Shown: positions 35,576 through 44,677 of the stretch, in pieces
Layout: every line of letters begins with the position of its first letter
Position numbering within the stretch: position 1 is the stretch's first letter
NCBI GenBank assembly: GCA_943789485.1
Contig: CALSUH010000013.1
Span: 172,134 to 236,133 of the forward strand
Direction of reading: 5' to 3'
Length of the DNA: 64,000 bases
Source: an uncultured Pseudomonadales bacterium
GTDB taxonomy: Bacteria; Pseudomonadota; Gammaproteobacteria; Pseudomonadales; Pseudohongiellaceae
Program-made: the position numbers and the translations under genes
Notes under the pieces: generated by a model
Seen by the model: only the letters and a program-made list of their open reading frames with translations
What the model was told of the DNA's origin: nothing
Database searches by the model: none

Positions 35576-36109
35576 ATGCGCAGTAATTTGATCTACGTGA
35601 TTTTCGCTACCGTACTATTGATGGCAGGCATTCTAGTGTCAATCTGCCTTGCTGAAACTGTACCGAATGCGGCTGGTTTAGTCCATGCACAGTTCAACGG
35701 CATGCAGGCCGGCGGCGACGGTGCCGCACGACTAGAGCACATTGGTGGCCTAGCCTTCGCCTTTCAGGCATTACTGCTACTTCTAATTATATGCCTCGCA
35801 GCGCTGGGTGTTGCCGAAGAGCGGCGCAGCACAGAATTCTGGGCCTATATGGGTGGCACTTTGTTATTCAGCTTCTTCGTATGGTGGCAGATGTACTCTG
35901 GCCATCAAGCCTTTCTGAAATCTGGGGTCACCAGCTATTTTATGGGCTTTCCTGTGGCTACCGCCTGGCAGGTATATGGCACCTGGCTAGGGGCGATTCC
36001 GCTGATAATCTTGTACTCCGTAGGCTTTCGGAAATTCATCTTCACCGATGAAGATGAGCAGAAGTACGAGAAATTACTAGAAAATATCGCAAAAAAGTCG
36101 GAGCAGTAA
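35576..36109 (+). CDS. Small membrane protein preceding an SSS symporter
   Basis: 177 aa from ATG 35576, chosen because AGAGAGG lies just before it (an upstream ATG at 35543 lacks one). Four hydrophobic helices: YVIFATVLLMAGILVSICLAE, LAFAFQALLLLLIICLAALG, WAYMGGTLLFSFFVWWQ and VYGTWLGAIPLIILYSVGF, then a charged C-tail. Lies 4 nt before the symporter gene, as small accessory subunits often do. Family not recognised. Confidence 0.75.
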   Translation: MRSNLIYVIFATVLLMAGILVSICLAETVPNAAGLVHAQFNGMQAGGDGAARLEHIGGLAFAFQALLLLLIICLAALGVAEERRSTEFWAYMGGTLLFSFFVWWQMYSGHQAFLKSGVTSYFMGFPVATAWQVYGTWLGAIPLIILYSVGFRKFIFTDEDEQKYEKLLENIAKKSEQ

Positions 36110-36113
36110 TTCC

Positions 36114-37610
36114 ATGGAAGCCTATAGACAGGAAATTATCATTGGCGCAGTTATCATCTATATGGTTTTTTGTGTCATCACTGGTCTGTGGGCCATGCGG
36201 CGCACGAAAAATTCCAGCGACTTCTTTATAGCAGGCAGAGGCCTTGGGCCCGTTGTGGTTTCTCTTGCCCTATTCTCATCCACGCTAAGCGGTTTCGGAT
36301 TTGTAGGCGGGCCGGGGTTGGTCTATTCGATTGGTGTGAGTTCGTTCTGGATGATCGTCATCTCATCCACCGGCTATGCACTAGGGTTTTTCCTCGTAGC
36401 AAAACGAATCCGCATGATCGCCGACGTCCGCAATTGCATATCCCTTCCTGATGTTCTTGCAGCAAGATATAACAGTGAAGCGGTTCGATTTCTTATTGCC
36501 GTTACAATTGTTCTTGGGGTAATGGGCTACCTTGCAACACAGATTTTAGCCATGGCTGTAGTAATGCAGGCGATCCTCTCTGGCACTATCATGTTCGAGG
36601 ACATAGGACTCGTTACCTGTGTCGTTATTTCTTCTGCCGTTCTAATCTTCTACTGCGTCACCGGGGGCATCATTGCCTCTGTCTATACCGATGTGGTGCA
36701 GGGCGCGATAATGATGATCGCGGGAGTGCTGATTCTATTGACTGCGATGTCAGTATTCGAAGGCGGAATGCAGGAAGCAACCTCCATAATTCTTGCAGAC
36801 GACGGCGAGACCATGATGCCCTTCGGTGCCGCTGGAATCATGGCGTCCTTAGGCTGGTTTTTCGTCTTCGGATTAGGACTTGCCGGCCAACCCCATCTTG
36901 TAACGAAGATGATGATGAATAGAAGTATATCCGACAACAGAATCATCCTCCCGATGTCCCTGTTAGGTTACGTCATGGCCGCCCTACTATGGGTCTCCAT
37001 TGGGGTGATCATGCGCGCAGCTGTTATCGATGGCGTTATAGAACCGCTAGCTCTTCCCGATGATGCCGCCTCTCTTTTCCTTTCAATATTTACCAACCCA
37101 CTGCTCGCGGGTATCGTTTTTGCCGGCCTGTTTGCTGCAATCATGTCGACGTCTGATGCCTTCCTCAACATAGGTACGGCGGCAATCATTCACGACATAC
37201 CCAAAGCTATTCAAGGGCACGCAATTCAGAACGAGCTGTTCTGGGCTCGCATAGTTACCGTGATTCTAGCGCTAGTGGCAGCTAGCTTCGCGCTGTATTC
37301 ACACTTTCAGGACGCCACGCTAGTCGCCATACTCGGCGCTTTCGGCTGGGCGACCTTCGCCGCATCGATATTTCCTGTACTCGCTATCGGATTAAACTGG
37401 AAAGGCGCTACTGCGATGGGGGCCGTTGCCGCGATCGTATCAGCCTTGTTGATAAACTTTATCATCCAGCTCGCTGGTATCACTCTGCCCTACGGCATAC
37501 TCGGTGGGCTGATCGCGTTCATTGTCTCGCTCGTGCTGTTTATTGGTGTGTCACTAGTAACGAAGAAGCCAGAGTTGGACGCAGATATGCAAGCCGTTTT
37601 GAATATCTAG
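36114..37610 (+). CDS. Sodium:solute symporter (SSS family)
   Basis: 498 aa, about 13 helices, with typical segments: DFFIAGRGLGPVVVSLALFSSTLSGFGFVGGPG near the start, YCVTGGIIASVYTDVVQGAIMM, and AAIMSTSDAFLNIGTAAI. It imports an organic acid, sugar or amino-acid-like solute with sodium. Co-transcribed with the preceding membrane protein. Substrate unknown. Confidence 0.9.
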   Translation: MEAYRQEIIIGAVIIYMVFCVITGLWAMRRTKNSSDFFIAGRGLGPVVVSLALFSSTLSGFGFVGGPGLVYSIGVSSFWMIVISSTGYALGFFLVAKRIRMIADVRNCISLPDVLAARYNSEAVRFLIAVTIVLGVMGYLATQILAMAVVMQAILSGTIMFEDIGLVTCVVISSAVLIFYCVTGGIIASVYTDVVQGAIMMIAGVLILLTAMSVFEGGMQEATSIILADDGETMMPFGAAGIMASLGWFFVFGLGLAGQPHLVTKMMMNRSISDNRIILPMSLLGYVMAALLWVSIGVIMRAAVIDGVIEPLALPDDAASLFLSIFTNPLLAGIVFAGLFAAIMSTSDAFLNIGTAAIIHDIPKAIQGHAIQNELFWARIVTVILALVAASFALYSHFQDATLVAILGAFGWATFAASIFPVLAIGLNWKGATAMGAVAAIVSALLINFIIQLAGITLPYGILGGLIAFIVSLVLFIGVSLVTKKPELDADMQAVLNI

Positions 37611-37673
37611 AAAGACACTCTTCCTATTCCTAAAGAAAGGAAAAATAAAAAATTAACTAAAACTAATTGGCGA

Positions 37674-38471
37674 TTACCACTTGTCTCGCATACGACGCAG
37701 ACCAACGAACGTTGATTGATCATCTAATTTTTCTACATCAGTACCCAAGCTCGCAGCTATCCCCAACCGCACTTGCGCTTGATTCAGCCGAAAAAAGACA
37801 TTGATTTCTCGCTCCACGCCGATTGTGCTGACATAGCTTTCAGCGCTTATTCCTGCTTTAAACTGCGCACACAATGATTGAGCTGATTGATTGTCAGGCT
37901 CTCGATCGAGCGTGAACTGCAAGTTATTTTCGATGTAGTTATGACCAGGGAATATTCGCACCTCACCAGCCAGCGGATAGAATTGTTCTACAAAGGTTTC
38001 GTACATGATCTCGGGGGCGCCACCCAAGTCGCAGCGCCCTACTCCAGCATTGAACAATGTGTCTCCACAAAATAGGGCTGGCTTCTCTGACTCAGCACCA
38101 GAGAAATACAAACATATATGGCTCATCGTATGACCTGGGGTATCCATCACTTCGAGGCTAAACTCACCACATTTCAATGTGTCGCCAGCTTGCAAACCTC
38201 TATCCACATTCGGTATGGACTGCATAGCATCGATATGAGAAACCAACTGCGCACCAGTTGCCGCGATGACCGGGCCGTTGCCACCAATATGATCGTGGTG
38301 GTGATGAGTGTTAGCGACAGTCTTGATGCTCCATCCCATTTCTTTGGCAACTTGCAAGCATAGAGCATGATCCAAAGGGTCAATAGCAATTGCCTCAAGA
38401 GTCTCTTCGCAGGCAAGCAAATACATGTAGTTGCTCAAGGCATTTCGAATGGGTATTTGTCTGATCAGCAT
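37674..38471 (-). CDS. gloB: Glyoxalase II-like hydroxyacylglutathione hydrolase
   Basis: 265-aa metallo-beta-lactamase fold enzyme with THHHHDHIGG (His56, His58, Asp60, His61), GHTMSHICLY, LFCGDTLFNAGVGRCDLG and IFPGHNYIENN. This is the glyoxalase II pattern: hydrolysis of S-lactoylglutathione, the last step of methylglyoxal detoxification. Part of a minus-strand run with MAPEG and hydrolase genes. Confidence 0.88.
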   Translation of the reverse strand: MLIRQIPIRNALSNYMYLLACEETLEAIAIDPLDHALCLQVAKEMGWSIKTVANTHHHHDHIGGNGPVIAATGAQLVSHIDAMQSIPNVDRGLQAGDTLKCGEFSLEVMDTPGHTMSHICLYFSGAESEKPALFCGDTLFNAGVGRCDLGGAPEIMYETFVEQFYPLAGEVRIFPGHNYIENNLQFTLDREPDNQSAQSLCAQFKAGISAESYVSTIGVEREINVFFRLNQAQVRLGIAASLGTDVEKLDDQSTFVGLRRMRDKW

Positions 38472-38508
38472 GACCTTTCCTATCGTGATGGATATTGGCC
38501 GAACTATC

Positions 38509-38901
38509 TTACATGAAAATTTGCAGGGCTAGCGAAATTTGACACATAAATCCGACAGCAAAGGCAAGCGTTCGAACCCAAGGAATACCCAGCGAATACG
38601 TCACAAAATGGACAATCCGGGCATAGAAATAGATTGCACTGGCAAGAGCTGTAGTTTCATTATTCGCACCAGCAGCTTGAGCCACAAAAATTAGCAAGCC
38701 AAAAACAACCAAGTTTTCTATAGCATTGGAGTGAGCCTGTTTCATTCGTGCAGCCCAAGGCGCCAAAGGCTTCGGATTTTCTGAGTAGCCAACGGCATTT
38801 AGCAAACCCCTCACAACAATCGTATTGAGGATATAGGGCATCCACATCAGGGCAGTAAAGACAGTTACCCATGTTAGGTAAGTAAGTTCAGGAGTAATCA
38901 T
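38509..38901 (-). CDS. MAPEG family membrane protein
   Basis: 130 aa, four helices. ELTYLTWVTVFTALMWMPYILNTIVVRGL and WAARMKQAHSNAIENLVVFGLLIF match the MAPEG family, whose members often conjugate glutathione to lipophilic electrophiles or reduce lipid peroxides. Sits between GloB and a 42-codon ORF in a glutathione-linked cluster. Confidence 0.88.
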   Translation of the reverse strand: MITPELTYLTWVTVFTALMWMPYILNTIVVRGLLNAVGYSENPKPLAPWAARMKQAHSNAIENLVVFGLLIFVAQAAGANNETTALASAIYFYARIVHFVTYSLGIPWVRTLAFAVGFMCQISLALQIFM

Positions 38902-38923
38902 AGTTTTTCCTAAGTCATGTCGG

Positions 38924-39052
38924 TTAAAATTCTTGAGCTAACGACCAATAGCGCCCGTGACTGCTCATGGAGGGTGCCGTGAATATCCAACTCAGCACGC
39001 CGACAACTAACATCAAGGTGACGGCAATTTCGGAGATCTTACCCTTGCTCAT
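38924..39052 (-). CDS. 42-aa membrane peptide coupled to hydrolase gene
   Basis: Frame MSKGKISEIAVTLMLVVGVL continuing to ...SSHGRYWSLAQEF. One hydrophobic segment (about 8-24). Its ATG overlaps the stop of the alpha/beta hydrolase gene as ATGA, good evidence for translational coupling. Too short for any family assignment; may be a small membrane protein or a truncated gene. Confidence 0.55.
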   Translation of the reverse strand: MSKGKISEIAVTLMLVVGVLSWIFTAPSMSSHGRYWSLAQEF

Positions 39053-40107
39053 TGTGCAGCCTTCCTAGCGGAAGTGTATTCCCTGACGAAAGGTAATACT
39101 TCATCCACGATTGATTGAAGGTTTGGGGCTATCTTAAACGTTGAGTTTTGAAGCAAGGTAGTCGCCGCTCTAGCATTTACCTTAGGGTGCAAAAAGTCGA
39201 TCTCTTGCCCATGGTGAAGAATAAGCGTGGCCGGCACCTCAAGCGACATTAGCTGTTCATCTGTCATTCCAAGCGTTGTTTTTGCATGAAAAGACGCTAG
39301 GTACTCTCCGGTCATCTTCATTGTTCTCAGGAAGTCGTCTATGTTTTGTTCCCTAAAAATCTTTTGCAGCTCTGGGCTATTCCGCTCCATGTACCCCTTC
39401 CACAATGGCGTCTGAGCAACTGCCTCCATCGAGGTCAAACTATCATCTCTCAAATAACTCAAAAAATATTCATCCGCGAGGCGCTGTGCTGCTATAGGAC
39501 CACCAGTGAGTGGGGCAATGATGAGCGCATCCACTTGTTCCGGGTACCGTTCCGCTAAAACCATATTTGAACGGGAACCAGAGGACATACCATAGAATAT
39601 TGCGGAATCAATATTTAATCGTTGCAGCAGCACATGCAGATCTTCTGCTTCCTCACCGGAAAGTGGTTCGGCACTAGCAAAAGACACTTCTGATCGCCCT
39701 AAGTTACGACGGTCCATAATAATGACCTTTAGGTCACTGGATGCAGCTGCAAGATTTTTAGCGAATGCTCCAAAACCTTCAATGTCCCCCATCCCTCCTG
39801 GAGTTACAACCAATGGAATAGATCCGTTTGGATTATAGATCTCAACGTTTAAGGTCATCTCACGGTCTGGCCTGAGATCTACTCTAAGATTATCTGTTGG
39901 AACACTATCGGAGCCTGGGGCGGGAGTAGCCTTAAACAAAACTTCGATCCAAATATTATTGGCGGCACCCTTAAACAACGTCGCATCAGGATTATAATTA
40001 GGATCAGTGTTAACCCTTGATTCCTGAGCAACCAGCACATTTGAAGCGCATAGCAATGCAGCGAGAGTAGTTATCAATACACGGTAATTAAGTTTACTTG
40101 TAAGCAT
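39049..40107 (-). CDS. Secreted alpha/beta hydrolase
   Basis: 352 aa with signal peptide (about 1-27, ending VLVAQ). Nucleophile elbow YGMSSGSRSN (GxSxG), oxyanion region TPGGMGDIEGFG, and near the C-terminus LILHHGQEIDFLHP with the candidate catalytic His. Divergent from the TetR gene, likely its target. Substrate not known. Confidence 0.85.
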   Translation of the reverse strand: MLTSKLNYRVLITTLAALLCASNVLVAQESRVNTDPNYNPDATLFKGAANNIWIEVLFKATPAPGSDSVPTDNLRVDLRPDREMTLNVEIYNPNGSIPLVVTPGGMGDIEGFGAFAKNLAAASSDLKVIIMDRRNLGRSEVSFASAEPLSGEEAEDLHVLLQRLNIDSAIFYGMSSGSRSNMVLAERYPEQVDALIIAPLTGGPIAAQRLADEYFLSYLRDDSLTSMEAVAQTPLWKGYMERNSPELQKIFREQNIDDFLRTMKMTGEYLASFHAKTTLGMTDEQLMSLEVPATLILHHGQEIDFLHPKVNARAATTLLQNSTFKIAPNLQSIVDEVLPFVREYTSARKAAQ

Positions 40108-40156
40108 TATCTTTCCCTAGTTGTGAAGGCACTCTTTGAGGTGTAAGTTTTTAGTA

Positions 40157-40178
40157 AAAGGTATAATATAGGACCTTT
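40157..40178. promoter_or_regulatory. Candidate operator AAAGGT-N10-ACCTTT over a -10 box
   Basis: Inverted repeat arms AAAGGT and ACCTTT flank TATAAT (40162-40167) in the TetR/hydrolase divergent region. Suggests repressor control of the promoter. Confidence 0.45.
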
Positions 40179-40200
40179 CAGTCCTGATTGCAAGCAACAA

Positions 40201-40218
40201 CATAACGACTATGTTATG
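40201..40218. promoter_or_regulatory. Candidate TetR operator, perfect 18-bp palindrome
   Basis: CATAAC-GACTAT-GTTATG, with exact 6-bp arms, sits 34 bp before the likely TetR start at 40252. Overlaps the alternative ATG 40216, which supports the downstream start. Size and symmetry fit a TetR-type site. Confidence 0.6.
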
Positions 40219-40251
40219 ATCCGCATTATTGGAACCGGAGTATTATTCGCC

Positions 40252-40845
40252 ATGGCAGGTAGACCACGAGAATTCAATGTTGTAGTGGCACGCGATGCCG
40301 CGATGCAGCTTTTTTGGACTCAAGGTTATGAGGCTACTTCGTTGAACGATTTGCTTTCGGCGATGAATTTATCGAAAAGTAGTTTTTATCAAACCTTCGA
40401 ATCCAAACACGCATTGTTTGAACAATGCCTCATTCGCTATGAAGAAATACTTATCTGCGCAATGAGAGAGGGTTTAGCTACCGCACCGAGCTCTCTCGCA
40501 TTCATTCATGGTGTGCTGACTGATATTTCAAAAGAGACGCGCGACCCGCAAGGAAGGCGTGGTTGTTTAATGATGAATACCGCCGCAGAGTTCGCACAAA
40601 GTGATCCAGGCATTGCACGCTGTGTTAAAGCTGGGATGGAAGCGTCGAAAAAAATATTCGCTGAAGCGGTAGCCACAGCGCAGGTCCATGGAGACATCGA
40701 TTCGAAGGAAAGCCCCCAAGTCCTTGCCGATTACTTAATGACTACCCTGATCGGGCTAAAAACTCAGGTTAAGGCTGGCGCCAGTAGTAAACAGATTACA
40801 AGTATTGCCGATCTGTCAGTAACTGCTTTACTAAAGATGACTTAA
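40252..40845 (+). CDS. TetR family transcriptional regulator
   Basis: 197 aa from ATG 40252 (ATG 40216 would start inside the palindrome). N-terminal helix-turn-helix: RDAAMQLFWTQGYEATSLNDLLSAMNLSKSSFYQTFESKHALFEQ. The C-terminal ligand domain is of the TetR_C type. Divergent from the hydrolase-small ORF-MAPEG-gloB run, which it probably represses until an electrophile or similar ligand binds. Confidence 0.9.
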   Translation: MAGRPREFNVVVARDAAMQLFWTQGYEATSLNDLLSAMNLSKSSFYQTFESKHALFEQCLIRYEEILICAMREGLATAPSSLAFIHGVLTDISKETRDPQGRRGCLMMNTAAEFAQSDPGIARCVKAGMEASKKIFAEAVATAQVHGDIDSKESPQVLADYLMTTLIGLKTQVKAGASSKQITSIADLSVTALLKMT

Positions 40846-40993
40846 AGAGCAAAGACGGGCATGTACTTCGCATTAGCATGAATTCCCCTCTTCGCGATAG
40901 ATTGTTATCCTTGCTGTAATTCTTAGACTATTTCTTGTTCCATGCCTCGCCCAACATTGCCGAGGACTCGTATCCTTACTTGAGGTGCTTATA

Positions 40994-41605
40994 TTGAAAC
41001 TCTACGACCTTCCCGCTTCTCCCAATGCTCGTCGCGTCCGCATATTTCTCGCTGAGAAAGGACTCGAAATCCCAATGCTGCCTGTGAATATGATGACAGG
41101 TGAAAACCAAACAGAGGACTATCTGAAGAAGAACTCCCTGGGCAGAATGCCACTTCTTGAATTGGATGATGGCAGCTACATTTCAGAATCTGTGGCTATA
41201 TGCAGATACTTTGAAGAAATGCAGCCCAGTCCTGCTTTAATGGGAAGTGGCGCACTGGAATCAGCGACTATAGAGATGTGGCAGCGACGTATGGAATTTG
41301 AATTCATTCTGCCCATCATCAGTATTTTTCGGCATACCGCTGACATGTGGAAAGGACGATTCGTCCAGATACCTCAAGTAGCTGAACAAGAGAGAATATC
41401 GGTGATGGCGCGAATGGAATGGCTGGATAAGGAACTAATTGGAAAGCAGTTTATTGCAGGAGACAACTACACCGTAGCCGACATAACGGCACAGTGCGCT
41501 TTTGTGATGGCCAAAGCCGCCCTAGGAATTAGAATTCCTGAAGAGTTGGAAAACTTGAGCGACTGGTGGGCTAGAGTAAGCACGCGCCCAACTGCCCGAG
41601 CTTGA
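40994..41605 (+). CDS. Glutathione S-transferase
   Basis: 203 aa from TTG 40994, which has GAGGT ahead of it; GTG 40985 is an alternative. N-terminal thioredoxin fold KLYDLPASPNARRVRIFLAEKG, SNAIL-like site DDGSYISESVAICRYFEE, C-terminal helical domain with YTVADITAQCAFVMAKA. Conjugates glutathione to electrophiles. Adjacent to the TetR-controlled glutathione cluster. Confidence 0.9.
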   Translation: MKLYDLPASPNARRVRIFLAEKGLEIPMLPVNMMTGENQTEDYLKKNSLGRMPLLELDDGSYISESVAICRYFEEMQPSPALMGSGALESATIEMWQRRMEFEFILPIISIFRHTADMWKGRFVQIPQVAEQERISVMARMEWLDKELIGKQFIAGDNYTVADITAQCAFVMAKAALGIRIPEELENLSDWWARVSTRPTARA

Positions 41606-41949
41606 GCTGGGCTCAATGAGCCGGATATCGATAACAACAATACTAAAAACCATTTGGAGTTAAGGGCTTACGATGACTTTTAGCACAACTCATATCAAAT
41701 GGGTCATGTAGACCACAGGCCTGGTCACTAGCAGTATGTTTCAAGCATTTTTATTTCCAGAAACCGATTTGAACATGGTATTCGGCACAAGTATTGATGG
41801 CCAATGGCTGAAGTTGTAGTGAAGAATTGGGGCGCAACGCTTACTGTGGCACCCTTTTCTAGTCTGGAGGTAATACTGGCAACTGACGCCATTCTAAATC
41901 CTAACCTTCCTACTCGGTTATTAGCGCTCGCTCGCCAAGCATCACCGTT
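41606..41949. other. Intergenic region containing a pseudogene
   Basis: 344 nt between convergent genes; the only content recognised is the broken membrane-protein gene at 41673. No terminator hairpin was found. Confidence 0.6.
41673..41860 (+). pseudogene. Broken small membrane-protein gene
   Basis: Frame MTFSTTHIKWVM, stop TAG, then TTGLVTSSMFQAFLFPETDLNMVFGTSIDG, then a shift to AEVVVKNWGATL. The pieces read like a small membrane protein with the pattern IKWV...GL.T..M...F.P...L...FG...GP.AE.VVRNWGAL known from hypothetical proteins. One stop and one frameshift make it nonfunctional. Downstream similarity fades. The 3' limit is approximate. Confidence 0.5.
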
Positions 41950-42933
41950 CTAGTCTTCCTTCGGCGTGCCATCTCCATTCATGCCCATCGACTCGTAGCG
42001 TCTCCAGCCGGCTAGAATTCCTGCCAGACCGTGGTTGCCTTCATGGCAAGCGTACTCGTAGATTGGGTCTTCTATGCGGCGCATCGGCAATCGGGCCGAC
42101 CAGGATACGTCCCAGGTATTCGGGTCTTCGACAGTGAAGTCATAGTCCAGAGTGTTCTCATCAAGCCAGGTGAAACGCTCCTCGACCTTCATCGCCTTCG
42201 ATGTATTCCGCCAGCCATTTGCGTAGTAATAGTTCTGCGTATTAATCACTAGCGTGTCGCCGTCCCAGTGAGCAATCGAGTCTCCTTCCCATTTCAATTG
42301 TTTGGTATGGTGCTCATCGCCGAAGCGGATGATGCGTGCGTGATGAATCATCTCACTTAGGATCATGACATGATCTTCGGTCTGCACCAGCTGCATATTA
42401 TTATTATAAGAGCCAGATATCATCGGCGGACCTGTGCGAGCATTCAGCAGGCAGCGATCGTTCAGCGTTCTCGCCTCGGGCCCTTCACTGAGTCTAAGTT
42501 TCTCGCGATATTCCGCAGAGCGCACTACTCCCTTCGCGTTGAGCTCAGGGACGCGGCCATTAGGTGGATCGTAGACTAGAGACGTTCTTCGATCTGCGAC
42601 CGTTTCGACTCCTCGCTCATACCAAAACTCGTTATAGGAGATCACGCCTGGCGGGTAACCCGCGCCGCCAACAGAATCGATAATTAGATCTCGATTCTGT
42701 CGTCTATTCTCAAACGAGGCCCACTCGTCAGCTTCCTCGGCCGTAAGCGTCGCTTTGTCAGCAAGTTCGGGAGGCCTATTCAAGGGCGTAAGTGTCCGAA
42801 AGGTATAGGTGCCTTGAAAATCTGGCACACCGTGCTCGGTGCGCGGAATATCCCCAGACTGCGCCGATACAGATGGAGCGACGATAACAGCCGCGACGAA
42901 TGCAATCACACTGCTTAAGAGCCTTCTGTTCAT
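41950..42933 (-). CDS. Secreted protein of unknown function
   Basis: 327 aa from ATG 42933, preceded by AAGGAGA; the frame extends to 43008 but would overlap the amidohydrolase gene. Signal peptide about 1-24 (ending VSAQS). Blocks: VPDFQGTYTFRTLTPLNRP, RCLLNARTGPPMISGSYNNN, HWDGDTLVINTQNYYY, VEERFTWLDENTLDYDFTVEDP, IYEYACHEGNHGL. This exported family, common in environmental proteobacteria and acidobacteria, has no known function; related to 28814-29545. Last gene after the amidohydrolase. Confidence 0.8.
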   Translation of the reverse strand: MNRRLLSSVIAFVAAVIVAPSVSAQSGDIPRTEHGVPDFQGTYTFRTLTPLNRPPELADKATLTAEEADEWASFENRRQNRDLIIDSVGGAGYPPGVISYNEFWYERGVETVADRRTSLVYDPPNGRVPELNAKGVVRSAEYREKLRLSEGPEARTLNDRCLLNARTGPPMISGSYNNNMQLVQTEDHVMILSEMIHHARIIRFGDEHHTKQLKWEGDSIAHWDGDTLVINTQNYYYANGWRNTSKAMKVEERFTWLDENTLDYDFTVEDPNTWDVSWSARLPMRRIEDPIYEYACHEGNHGLAGILAGWRRYESMGMNGDGTPKED

Positions 42934-42976
42934 GAGATTCTCCTTACATTTATTGTTATGAATTATAGCGCCGTTA

Positions 42977-44632
42977 CTAATTCTGATAGACCAGCTCTCC
43001 ACCCACATAGGTCTGTTCGATCTCTATATCCATTATCTCTTCCGAATCAATGGTAAGAATGTCATCGGAGAGTACGACCATGTCTGCAAGCTTGCCAGGC
43101 TCAAGCGAACCCTTTATATCTTCTTCGAAGCCGAGGTAAGCGCCTTTGATTGTATAGCCGGCAATTGCTTCTTCGATGGTAATCGCCTCATCTGCCCCGA
43201 ACACTCTTCCACTCATGCCCTTCCTAGTGACAGCCGCATAGATGCCTACCAGCGGACCTATGGGCAGAATGTCGCTGGAGATTGCGACATGAATGCCGTG
43301 GTCCATCGGCGAACGCACGGGGTTATTGTGTTCTAGACGCCAGCCGTCAAGGTTCGCTACGTAACGTCCCTCTAAGGTATAGGTGAAATTCGGCTGCTGG
43401 GTGATATGGATTCCATGCTCTGCCATCGTCTCCATTGTTTCATTTGATGGACGCATAGAGAAGTGGTTGAGATAGGTGCGATGATCTTCCCGTGGATTCC
43501 TCGTGAGTGCATCAGCCAGTGTAGCGACCACCAGCTCAATCGCCGCATCACCGATCGCATGGATACCCATCTGCCAGCCCGCGTCGTGAATCTCATTAAT
43601 GTGACTGACTAATTCTTCCGCCGGCATGTTCAGGTAGCCGCGATAGTCGCCTTGATTTAGGTAAGGCTCCTTGGTGAAGGCGGCTGGGCCTGTAAAGCCA
43701 CCATCGGCAAATACCTTAATGGGGCCAATCCTCAGGAACTCGTTGCCATCGCCGACTCTGGCTTTGACCTCATTGATTGTCTCTGTGTCAAACCACTGAA
43801 ATTGTACCGCCGAACGCGGCAGCTTCACTCCCGGCTTGGCGTAGAGCTCTTCCCACATCGCGTACTCTTCAGGATCTGTTGAGGCATCGGTAATACTTGT
43901 GATTCCCTTGGCAAGCAGGTTGCCCAAATTAATTTCAAGGCTGGCGAGTAACTCTTCATACGTCGAATCTGGCACCAGACGACCGACGATGCCCTGCCGC
44001 TCACGAATAATCCCGTTCGCCACGCCGTTCTCATCGCGCTCGATTACACCGCCTTCGGGATCGGGCGTATTATTGTTTATCTCGGCTAAGCCTAACGCCG
44101 ATGTACTAACAACCGCACTATGGCCTCCCGCTCGAGTAAGGGTAACGGGATTGCGCGGCGCGGCGATATCGAGATCACCACGAAGCGGTTTGCGACCTTC
44201 CGCCAACTCGTCCTCCGACCAGCCGTAGCCTGTAATCCACTCTCCCGTTCCTAGCTCCGCAGCCTTAGCACGAATCAAATCCTGAATTTCGGCAATAGAG
44301 GTAACTTCGCTCAGGTCGATATAGCGCTGCGGGTCGCCGCTAATGTGTGTATGGGAATCGATAAAGCCAGGCATGAGTGTCTTGCCGTCGAGATCGCGCA
44401 CGATGGCAGCCTCATACTTATCTAGCAACGAGGCATCTCCTAGCTCGACGACCCTGCCATCGGTCACCACGATAGTGTCATGGAGGCTAAACGCTTCATC
44501 GACGGAAACAATCTTGCCATTGTTCAATATCAGGTCGGCAGCAATTTTATCCACCGACTCCTGCGCAGGCTGACATGCCGCAAGCGAGGAAACTAAAACT
44601 GAGATGAGCAGGGTGTTCCTGAAATTCTTCAT
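42977..44632 (-). CDS. Amidohydrolase-family lipoprotein (YtcJ-like)
   Basis: 551 aa. Lipobox LAAC (Cys20). Metal site GFIDSHTHISGD, with conserved TRAGGHSAVVST, VFADGGFTGPAAF, GIHAIGDAAIELVV and AISSDILPIGP patterns of the YtcJ/imidazolonepropionase-like branch. Predicted to hydrolyse an amide or similar substrate at the cell surface. Between an aminotransferase and a secreted protein on the same strand. Confidence 0.88.
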   Translation of the reverse strand: MKNFRNTLLISVLVSSLAACQPAQESVDKIAADLILNNGKIVSVDEAFSLHDTIVVTDGRVVELGDASLLDKYEAAIVRDLDGKTLMPGFIDSHTHISGDPQRYIDLSEVTSIAEIQDLIRAKAAELGTGEWITGYGWSEDELAEGRKPLRGDLDIAAPRNPVTLTRAGGHSAVVSTSALGLAEINNNTPDPEGGVIERDENGVANGIIRERQGIVGRLVPDSTYEELLASLEINLGNLLAKGITSITDASTDPEEYAMWEELYAKPGVKLPRSAVQFQWFDTETINEVKARVGDGNEFLRIGPIKVFADGGFTGPAAFTKEPYLNQGDYRGYLNMPAEELVSHINEIHDAGWQMGIHAIGDAAIELVVATLADALTRNPREDHRTYLNHFSMRPSNETMETMAEHGIHITQQPNFTYTLEGRYVANLDGWRLEHNNPVRSPMDHGIHVAISSDILPIGPLVGIYAAVTRKGMSGRVFGADEAITIEEAIAGYTIKGAYLGFEEDIKGSLEPGKLADMVVLSDDILTIDSEEIMDIEIEQTYVGGELVYQN

Positions 44633-44677
44633 ATTTCTATCCTGTTTTATTATTCTGTTTACATAACCAAGAGCAGC

